From Oxalobacter aliiformigenes (GTDB lineage Bacteria; Pseudomonadota; Gammaproteobacteria; Burkholderiales; Burkholderiaceae_D): 64,000 bases of DNA. Both the position numbers and the translations under genes were made by a program. Below, piece after piece: positions 57,576 through 64,000 of this stretch. The stretch is from contig NZ_CP098252.1 of the NCBI RefSeq assembly GCF_027116575.1, positions 1,488,001 to 1,552,000 on the forward strand, in the 5' to 3' direction. A model generated the notes under the pieces. The model was not told where the DNA came from and ran no database searches. It saw only the letters and a program-made list of their open reading frames with translations. The first letter of the stretch is position 1. The number at the start of each line of letters is the position of its first letter.

Positions 57576-59712
57576 CATACCGACACGCGACGAATTCATA
57601 TTCTCGCTCAAATGTTTTGCAGCCGCCATGCTGGCACTGTATCTGGCATTCCGTATCGGACTTCCCCGTCCGTTCTGGGCACCGCTGACGGCTTATGTCG
57701 TCTCTCAGCCAATGGCCGGTGCCGTCCGTTCGAAAGCGGTCTATCGGGTCACCGGCACGGTTATCGGCGCACTGGCGATCGTGATACTGATTCCGACTTT
57801 CGTCAATTACACGGGTCTGTTCGCACTGGTCATCGGGGGATGGTTCGGATTTTGCCTGTTCATGTCACTGATGGACAGAACTCCGCGAGCCTATGCGTTT
57901 CTGCTGGGCGGGTATACCGTCGGATTTGTCGCCATGCCGGCAATGGCCGACATGACGGCATTCAGCATTTCTTCCATTTTCGATGTGGCAGTGGCCCGGT
58001 CGGAAGAAATCATACTGGGTGTTCTCTGTTCCACCGTCGTCCACAGCCTTGTCCTGCCCAAGGGAATCGGCGACATCATACTCCAGCGCCTCGACCAGGT
58101 TCTGGATGACGGACAGCAATGGGTGAAAAACATCCTGACAGCCAGACAGGCCGAAACGGGCAGCCAGCTGGACCTGAACAAACTGGCTCTGGCCATTACC
58201 GAACTCAGGATCATGTCCACCCATCTGCCATACGATACGACCAATGTCCGCTGGACAACCAATATCGTCCGATCGATGCAGGACAGATTTTCCGTTCTCG
58301 TCCCGATTCTGTCGGCTGTGGAAGACAGACTGCACGTCTTTCATACCAGCAACAGCGGAAAACTGCCCGAAGAATGGCAAAAACTTCTGGATGATATCGC
58401 CGAATGGATCACGCGTGGTGCCGAAAACACGGACCCGGGAGACGCCATCCGCCTCAGACGGCGGATAGACCGTTTCACACCGTCGATCAATGGCGAATCG
58501 CACTGGGAAGACATGCTTTTGGCCAATCTTTCCAGTGAACTGTACCGTCTGGTGGATGCATGCGAAGACTGTTTCGATCTCCGCAGAAAAGTCAATATCG
58601 GCCTAAAAGGTGAAATGCCCCCTTCGGAAATGCGCGAAACCAAGGTTTCGACCATGACGCTTTACGTAGATCGCCGCCTTGCGCTTTCGTCCGCTTTCGC
58701 CACCGCCATGTCCATGATCGTATCCTGCCTTTTCTGGGCGGCATCCGGCTGGCCGACAGGATTTGCCGCCCCGATGATGGCAGGCATGTACTGCATGTTT
58801 TTCTCGACATTCGACAATCCGGTTCCCATCCTCAAGAGCCAGTTCTTCTATACCCTCATGTCCAGCCCCGTATCGGGAATCTATCTGCTCTGGCTTCTGC
58901 CGTCAGCACACAGCTTTGAAATGCTGGTACTCCTTCTGGCTCCTTTCCTGATCTGGTTCGGCACTTATCTTGCCAAACCGGCAACCGCCGTCAAGGTCAT
59001 TCCATTCATGTTCACCGTACTGGCCACCCTGACCATGTTCGATATGGGTTCGGCCAACATGACTTCCTATATCAATTCACAGATCAGCCAGGCCATCGGC
59101 GTGGGATCCGCTGCCCTGTTCATGGCCATATTCAGGACAGCCAGCGTCGATTCACTCATCCAGCGACTCGTCCATTCCATCTGGAATGACATCACGAAGC
59201 TCGGCGAAGCTGTCAAAGCCCCCTCCGCTATCGCCGTAACCGTCAAAATGGTCGACGGCATCAGTCTGCTGGCTCCGCGTCTGGCTCTGGCGACCAAAAC
59301 CGGCGGAACGAAAAATCCCGGCTTCGTCGCCGCGACAAACATCCTTTCCGATTTGCGTGTCGGACTGAACATGACACGGCTTTTGCGCACCGAAACAAAA
59401 CTGGAACGTCACCATATGAGCGTCCGTCCTGTCCTCGAACGACTTGCGGACTACTACCGACAGGGGAAAAAATCGCAGGATGCCGCGACAGAAGAACTGT
59501 TGCATGAAATCGACCAGACACTCTACCGCATGGCCAACACCGAATCCCGTCTCCAGCAGAATCAGGCCATCGCGGCACTGGCCGGTATCAGGCGCGATCT
59601 CTTTCCGGACGCATTGCCCTATTCCCCGTCAACTGCCGGCAACCGGAAAAAGGATCAGGCAAAGAAAATGCCTGAAATTCCTCCTGAACCGGATAAGCCG
59701 GCGACACGGTGA
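57568..59712 (+). CDS. FUSC family inner-membrane transporter 1 (AaeB-like)
   Basis: A 714-residue membrane protein with two clusters of hydrophobic helices (about 10-170 and 370-510), separated and followed by soluble parts, the layout of FUSC/AaeB aromatic-acid exporters. It starts 'FIFSLKCFAAAMLALYLAFRIGLPRPFWAPLTAYV', a family hallmark. It probably passes organic acids to the HlyD and outer-membrane components downstream. It overlaps the preceding marR gene. Confidence 0.9.
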   Translation: MINIPTRDEFIFSLKCFAAAMLALYLAFRIGLPRPFWAPLTAYVVSQPMAGAVRSKAVYRVTGTVIGALAIVILIPTFVNYTGLFALVIGGWFGFCLFMSLMDRTPRAYAFLLGGYTVGFVAMPAMADMTAFSISSIFDVAVARSEEIILGVLCSTVVHSLVLPKGIGDIILQRLDQVLDDGQQWVKNILTARQAETGSQLDLNKLALAITELRIMSTHLPYDTTNVRWTTNIVRSMQDRFSVLVPILSAVEDRLHVFHTSNSGKLPEEWQKLLDDIAEWITRGAENTDPGDAIRLRRRIDRFTPSINGESHWEDMLLANLSSELYRLVDACEDCFDLRRKVNIGLKGEMPPSEMRETKVSTMTLYVDRRLALSSAFATAMSMIVSCLFWAASGWPTGFAAPMMAGMYCMFFSTFDNPVPILKSQFFYTLMSSPVSGIYLLWLLPSAHSFEMLVLLLAPFLIWFGTYLAKPATAVKVIPFMFTVLATLTMFDMGSANMTSYINSQISQAIGVGSAALFMAIFRTASVDSLIQRLVHSIWNDITKLGEAVKAPSAIAVTVKMVDGISLLAPRLALATKTGGTKNPGFVAATNILSDLRVGLNMTRLLRTETKLERHHMSVRPVLERLADYYRQGKKSQDAATEELLHEIDQTLYRMANTESRLQQNQAIAALAGIRRDLFPDALPYSPSTAGNRKKDQAKKMPEIPPEPDKPATR

Positions 59713-59786
59713 AAACTATTGACATCACTAGTTGAAATGATAACATTTATGACCTTAATATTTTGCATACAAACTATTTACAAGTA

Positions 59787-60227
59787 ATGGAAAATCCGGA
59801 CCAGTTATTCATGCGCTTCACCAATGCCCTGACAAGGGTCGCCCGCGCCTACAAGACGTCCGCCGACAAGGTCGCTTCCCGATACGGCCTTTCGCAGGCC
59901 ACTGCATGGCCGGCCGTCATGATCGACCAGATGGGCGACAGGGTCCGTCCCGGTGAAGTGGCCGATGCGCTCGGTCTCGATCCGTCATCCGTCGTTCGGG
60001 TCATCGACCAGTTGATCGCCGCCCGGTTGCTTATCCGCGAAGAAGACGCCAACGACAGGCGCGCGCGCCTGCTGACCCTGACGGACGACGGCAGGCAGCG
60101 TGTCAAACAGATCGGGGAGGCCATGCGTCCTTTCAGACGGAAACTCTTCGAAGACATTGACCGCGAAGATCTCGAGGCTGCTCTGCGCGTACTGGAAAAA
60201 CTCCGGACAGCGATCAAACTCGGCTAG
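59787..60227 (+). CDS. MarR family regulator 2
   Basis: A 146-residue MarR regulator closely resembling the one at 57111 ('ATAWPAVMIDQMGDRVRPGEVADALGLDPSSVVRVIDQL'; 'DANDRRARLLTLTDDGRQRV'). I start it at the ATG at 59787; a TTG 24 bases upstream is possible. It is followed after four bases by the second FUSC gene. The pair looks like a duplicate of the preceding marR-FUSC pair. Confidence 0.9.
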   Translation: MENPDQLFMRFTNALTRVARAYKTSADKVASRYGLSQATAWPAVMIDQMGDRVRPGEVADALGLDPSSVVRVIDQLIAARLLIREEDANDRRARLLTLTDDGRQRVKQIGEAMRPFRRKLFEDIDREDLEAALRVLEKLRTAIKLG

Positions 60228-60231
60228 ATAT

Positions 60232-62298
60232 ATGTTGAAAGCTTTTCTGCAAAAACCGACTGCCGGCGAACTGCTGTTCGCATTCAAATGCTTTCTGGCA
60301 GCGTCACTTGCGCTTTACATCGCGTTGCGACTCGGACTTCCACGTCCCTTCTGGGCGCCGATGGCGACCTGCATCATTGCCCAGTCCATGTCCGCCGGCA
60401 GTGTGTTTGTCCGTGCCTCGTCGCGCCTGATCGGAACACTGGTCGGAACCGTCGTTTCCGTGCTCCTGCTCGTTTCATTCATCAACTATACCTTTCTTCT
60501 CTGTTTCCTGATCGCGCTCTGGGTCGGTATCTGCATGTACTTTTCGATGCTGAAACGGACAACGGATTCTTATGTCTTCGTCGTCGGAGGTTTTACCGTT
60601 CCCGTCATCATTTACGGGATCATCGGAGACGTCAACGCCATCAACATCCAGTACATCATGGACATGGCGATCGCACGGGCCGAGGAAACCGGTATCGGTT
60701 TCATGTCGGCCATCCTGATCCACAGCACCGTCTTTCCCAAGACTATCGGGCCCGCCGCCATCAAGCGGATGGATACGGTCTGGAAAGACATCTGCCAGTG
60801 GATCGGCCTCATTCTGCGTGGAGAACCGTCCGCGACCCATTCTCCCCAACTGAATGCCGCACAGATCATAACCGATCTGCGACTCCAGTCGGCCAACCTC
60901 CCCTTCGATTCCTCCAGCGAGCGCTGGGCCGTCGCGAACATCCGGCTGCTTCAGGACCGTCTGACTGTCATGATTCCGGTCATTTCGTCGATAGAAAACA
61001 GTATCGCGGCCCTGAAAAAGGCGGACAAGCTGCCCGGATACTGGGAATACCTGCTTGATAATATCGCTGTCTGGGTACAGCAGGATAAAAATACCCCGCA
61101 AAGCGCACAATGGCTTCGTGAACGTATCAGACACGGATTGCCGAAAATCACGCCCCGTTCGACATGGGATGAAGTCACCCTGATACACCTGGCCTCGGAT
61201 CTGGGAAAACTGATTTCCTATTGCGAAAGCCGTGCGGACCAGCGGCGAGCCATCGATGAATGCATTAAGGGTCATGCCACCCGTGCTCCCAAAGCCGTAC
61301 CCGTCCCGCTCGCCACGCTGCACAAGGACCGCAGGCTCGCCTTGCTCATTTCCGCTTCCGCCGTTTTCACCATCACGGCGGTTTCGCTCATGTGGGTCAT
61401 CAGCGGCTGGAATGCCGGTTTTTGTGCTCCCATGATGACCAGCATCTTTTTCCTGTCATTCGTCCGGAACGACAACTCTATCGCGGCCCTGAAGAAAGTG
61501 CTGCTTTTCACGATCTATTCATTGCCGCCGGCAGGTGTCTACCTGCTCATCGCCATGTACAGCGCGCATTCTTTCGAAATGCTCATGCTGTTGCTGGCCC
61601 CCTGCATCATCATCGCCGGCATCTACATGGCGCGGCCCTCAACCGGACTGGGTGCCACCATCTTCATGATGGGTGTCTGGTCGACCACGACCATGTACGA
61701 TCTTGACATGGCCAATGCGACATCGTTCATGAACGGCCAGGTCTTCGCCCAGTGTTTCGGCGTCCTCATGGCACTGGTTTTCGCCAGAATATTCCGCTCG
61801 TTCGATGCGGAATGGACGACACGCCGTCTTTTGAACAGTATTGCGGAAGAAATAGCACGTCTGGCCCAGTCCGTCAAATCGCCTCCGGTCATCCAGACGA
61901 CCGTCCGGATGATCGACCGCATCAGTATTCTCGCCCCGCGCCTTTCCGGACTGGGTACCGAAAAGGAAAATGTCATCTCACGCCTTTTCCGTGAATTGCG
62001 CATCGGCACGAACATCGTCTATCTCATGCACATGCGTTCACGTCTTGAACGCAATGGTATCGATATCCAGCCGCTTCTGCAAACACTGTCCGCCCATTTT
62101 GCGAAAAGCGCTCACGAAACGGGTGGAAAAAATACCGTTCTGGAACAGATCGACCGGACTTTGCAGAAAGTCTGTCACATGTCTTCCCCCATCCGGCAGA
62201 ATGCCGCCATCGCGGCCCTGACCGGCATAAGGCGGGATCTGTTTCCCGAAGCTCCCCCCTATTACCCCCAAACTCTGGTCCCCAAGGAGATTGTATGA
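60232..62298 (+). CDS. FUSC family inner-membrane transporter 2 (AaeB-like)
   Basis: A 688-residue paralogue of the protein at 57568 with the same two-bundle membrane layout and the opening 'GELLFAFKCFLAASLALYIALRLGLPRPFWAPMAT'. The ATG at 60232 lies four bases after the second marR stop; the frame is open further upstream inside marR but that is a shadow. Its stop overlaps the DUF1656 start (ATGA). It is the copy directly attached to the rest of the efflux operon. Confidence 0.92.
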   Translation: MLKAFLQKPTAGELLFAFKCFLAASLALYIALRLGLPRPFWAPMATCIIAQSMSAGSVFVRASSRLIGTLVGTVVSVLLLVSFINYTFLLCFLIALWVGICMYFSMLKRTTDSYVFVVGGFTVPVIIYGIIGDVNAINIQYIMDMAIARAEETGIGFMSAILIHSTVFPKTIGPAAIKRMDTVWKDICQWIGLILRGEPSATHSPQLNAAQIITDLRLQSANLPFDSSSERWAVANIRLLQDRLTVMIPVISSIENSIAALKKADKLPGYWEYLLDNIAVWVQQDKNTPQSAQWLRERIRHGLPKITPRSTWDEVTLIHLASDLGKLISYCESRADQRRAIDECIKGHATRAPKAVPVPLATLHKDRRLALLISASAVFTITAVSLMWVISGWNAGFCAPMMTSIFFLSFVRNDNSIAALKKVLLFTIYSLPPAGVYLLIAMYSAHSFEMLMLLLAPCIIIAGIYMARPSTGLGATIFMMGVWSTTTMYDLDMANATSFMNGQVFAQCFGVLMALVFARIFRSFDAEWTTRRLLNSIAEEIARLAQSVKSPPVIQTTVRMIDRISILAPRLSGLGTEKENVISRLFRELRIGTNIVYLMHMRSRLERNGIDIQPLLQTLSAHFAKSAHETGGKNTVLEQIDRTLQKVCHMSSPIRQNAAIAALTGIRRDLFPEAPPYYPQTLVPKEIV

Positions 62299-62504
62299 CT
62301 GGTGAATTCAGTTTTTTCGGCATGTATTTCCCGTGGCTGATGCTGACATCACTGCTGGCACTTGTCGCGACACGTCTGATAAGCATTTTTCTGGCCCGTA
62401 TCGGGTTCTACCGTTATGTCTGGCATCCTCCGCTGTTCGATGTCGCACTGTTTCTTGTCGTATTAGGAATTTTTGTCGTTTTATTTAATTTTGGCAGGTC
62501 TTAA
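62295..62504 (+). CDS. DUF1656 small membrane protein
   Basis: A 69-residue protein with two transmembrane helices. 'GMYFPWLMLTSLLALVATRLI' and 'YRYVWHPPLFDVALFLVVLG' are characteristic of DUF1656, which is nearly always encoded between FUSC and HlyD genes (AaeX-type). It overlaps the FUSC stop by four bases and precedes hlyD by two. Its exact part in the efflux complex is unknown. Confidence 0.92.
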   Translation: MTGEFSFFGMYFPWLMLTSLLALVATRLISIFLARIGFYRYVWHPPLFDVALFLVVLGIFVVLFNFGRS

Positions 62505-62506
62505 TC

Positions 62507-63418
62507 ATGTTTTCCAAAATCTCCCTTTCCGCCATCAGGCGCTACCTCGTCACCCTTGCGGTAGTTCTTGTCGCCCTGTTCATCGGATGGCGTCTCTGGA
62601 TACATTACGAAAACGACCCCTGGACCCGGGACGGTCGTATCAAGGCGGATGTCGTGCAGGTCGCACCTGACGTAACCGGTCAGGTCGTCAAGCTCCATGT
62701 CATCGACAACCAGGTTGTCAATGTCGGCGACGTTCTCTTCGAAATCGACCCTGAACGCTTTGAACTGGCACTGCGCCAGGCCAAGGCAGCCGAGGAAGCC
62801 GCCAAAGTGACGCTTGCCCAGGCCATTCGTGAATCGAACCGTAACCGGGAACTGAAAGATCTGGTCGCGACCGAAGTAACCGAACAGGGACAATCACGCG
62901 TCGAAGAAGCACGTGCTGCCCTTCTTCAGGCTATCGTAAACCGCGACAAGGCCCAGCTCGATCTGGACCGTACCAAAGTCGTCGCGGCGGTTGACGGCAT
63001 CGTCACCAATCTGGTCCTGCGTACCGGCTCCTATGTGACCGCCAGCCATCCCGTCATGGCACTGGTCGACCGCAACTCTTACTATGCGGAAGGCTATTTC
63101 GAGGAAACGAAACTGCCGAATATTGCCGTAGGCGACCGGGCGACAATCAGGCTGATGAGTGACGATGAGGTACTCGAAGGCCATGTCCACAGTATTTCCA
63201 GAGGGATCGAAGATCGTGAACGCACGACCGGTGGAAAGCTGATGCAAAACATCAACCCGGCATTCAACTGGGTCCGTCTTGTCCAGCGTATCCCCGTCCG
63301 TATCGAATTCGACAGTATTCCGGAAAATGTCCGCCTTGTATCCGGCCAGACGGTCACCATCGAAGTCTTTCCTTCCGAAAAAGTCACCGTCGCCAAGAAC
63401 GACCAACCGGTAAAGTAA
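62507..63418 (+). CDS. HlyD/AaeA-type periplasmic adaptor protein
   Basis: A 303-residue membrane-fusion protein. One N-terminal transmembrane helix (about 12-29) is followed by the lipoyl-barrel half 'VVQVAPDVTGQVVKLHVIDNQ', an alpha-hairpin (about 85-140) and the second half 'VVAAVDGIVTNLVLRTGSYV'. It links the FUSC pump to the outer-membrane factor. Start and spacing fit cotranscription with DUF1656 upstream and the NodT-type gene ten bases downstream. Confidence 0.93.
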   Translation: MFSKISLSAIRRYLVTLAVVLVALFIGWRLWIHYENDPWTRDGRIKADVVQVAPDVTGQVVKLHVIDNQVVNVGDVLFEIDPERFELALRQAKAAEEAAKVTLAQAIRESNRNRELKDLVATEVTEQGQSRVEEARAALLQAIVNRDKAQLDLDRTKVVAAVDGIVTNLVLRTGSYVTASHPVMALVDRNSYYAEGYFEETKLPNIAVGDRATIRLMSDDEVLEGHVHSISRGIEDRERTTGGKLMQNINPAFNWVRLVQRIPVRIEFDSIPENVRLVSGQTVTIEVFPSEKVTVAKNDQPVK

Positions 63419-63427
63419 GGATCGGCC

Positions 63428-64000
63428 ATGCGTAACAGAAAACTGATTTCATATCTGGTTCCGCTTTTCATCAGCACAGGACTGATTGGATGCACGACTG
63501 TCGGCCCGGATTATACGATTCCTGAAAACGCCACCATCAACAAACCGGAAGCTGCCGAACCGTTTGCCGCGGCCGAGGAAAACGTCTATCGGCAGGAACC
63601 GTTGCCTGCACACTGGTGGAAACTCTATGACGATCCCGTGCTGACATCCCTGATCGAAAAGGCGCTGGTCGCCAATACCGACCTTCGCGTCGCGTCTGCC
63701 AATCTGGCCCGGGCGCGTGCCGTGCTGGAAGAAGTCGAAATGGGAACAGTACCGACCGTCAGCGTTTCTTCCCAACCGAAATTCGGGCGCAATTCGGCAG
63801 CGGCCGACGGTATCCCCGAACGTTATCCGGACCGCTGGTCGCACGACAGCGGCATCAACATTTCCTACCAGCTTGACCTTTTCGGAAAAATCGCCCGTGG
63901 TATCGAAGCTGCCGGTGCCGATACCGAAGCGGCTCAGGCTGCCTACGATCTGGCCCGCATAACCATTGCTGCCGATACGGCCAAAGCCTATGCGGATGCC
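63428..64000 (+). CDS. NodT-family outer-membrane efflux lipoprotein, N-terminal part
   Basis: The frame opens at ATG 63428 and runs off the right edge after 191 codons. It begins with a lipoprotein signal (LFISTGLIGC, Cys at residue 22) and 'TTVGPDYTIPE', then 'HWWKLYDDPVLTSLIEKALVANTDLRVASANLARARA', the first hairpin of TolC-type outer-membrane factors. It should be the exit duct for the FUSC-HlyD pump. The remaining two thirds lie outside the window. Confidence 0.92.
   Translation, partial: MRNRKLISYLVPLFISTGLIGCTTVGPDYTIPENATINKPEAAEPFAAAEENVYRQEPLPAHWWKLYDDPVLTSLIEKALVANTDLRVASANLARARAVLEEVEMGTVPTVSVSSQPKFGRNSAAADGIPERYPDRWSHDSGINISYQLDLFGKIARGIEAAGADTEAAQAAYDLARITIAADTAKAYADA

Overview
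The window looks like chromosomal DNA of a betaproteobacterium (Burkholderiales). The best fit is an Oxalobacteraceae-type organism of moderate GC, close to 50% by eye. This rests on the rne / rluC / HAD phosphatase / S49 peptidase neighbourhood near 9.6-15.9 kb and on the FUSC-DUF1656-HlyD-NodT efflux set at the right end. It is an inference, since no rRNA or other taxonomic marker is present. I saw no rRNA, tRNA, CRISPR array, intact insertion sequence or prophage.

Layout. 0-4.3 kb: a sulfur cluster with the end of an ABC substrate-binding protein, a DUF1847 protein, O-acetylhomoserine sulfhydrylase, a methyltransferase resembling methionine S-methyltransferases, and a DMSP-lyase-type cupin. 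4.4-7.5 kb: molybdenum cofactor operon moaA-mobA-moeA on the minus strand. 7.8-9.5 kb: an alpha/beta hydrolase with Asp at the nucleophile position, and a pirin. 9.6-18 kb: RNase E, RluC, HAD phosphatase, signal peptide peptidase, two small exported proteins and a PIG-L deacetylase. 18-29.7 kb: transporters (BASS, EamA, AzlCD with an Lrp regulator), exonuclease, flavodoxin, histidine acid phosphatase, flavin reductase, purC, HAD phosphatase. 30-34.7 kb: two aldo/keto reductases (AKR) with a quinone-reductase-like flavoprotein, an acetyltransferase and an exported alpha/beta hydrolase. 35-39.5 kb: DUF1622 and an enterobacterial-type nrdA-nrdB-yfaE operon whose nrdA is frameshifted. 40-46 kb: LysR with a TDT transporter, DsrE, and a CoA-disulfide-reductase/rhodanese fusion. 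46.7-49.9 kb: a decaying SDR / Tat-exported AKR / tatA / tatC block. 50-54.8 kb: an AraC regulator divergent from an alcohol dehydrogenase / AKR / carboxymuconolactone decarboxylase / cupin operon. 57-64 kb: two tandem MarR-FUSC modules followed by DUF1656, HlyD and a NodT-type outer-membrane factor that runs off the end.

The most interesting observation is an 18-bp box, GAGAGAATCRGGCAAKAA, at five places: before the flavodoxin, before both AKR operons at 30 and 32.5 kb, before the decayed SDR/Tat block, and in the AraC-adh intergenic region. In each case a -10-like hexamer lies 40-43 bases downstream. This reads as the regulon of the AraC-family protein at 49981-50898, which carries a CX2CX2C motif. 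The targets are mostly NAD(P)H- or flavin-dependent reductases, so aldehyde or electrophile detoxification is a reasonable but untested role. Several encoded enzymes carry Sec or Tat signals, suggesting a periplasmic arm that is partly being lost.

Single-base lesions in homopolymer runs occur in nrdA, a small lipoprotein gene and the Tat block. Sequencing error should be excluded for each. The nonsense codons and lost start codon in the Tat block do not fit that explanation.
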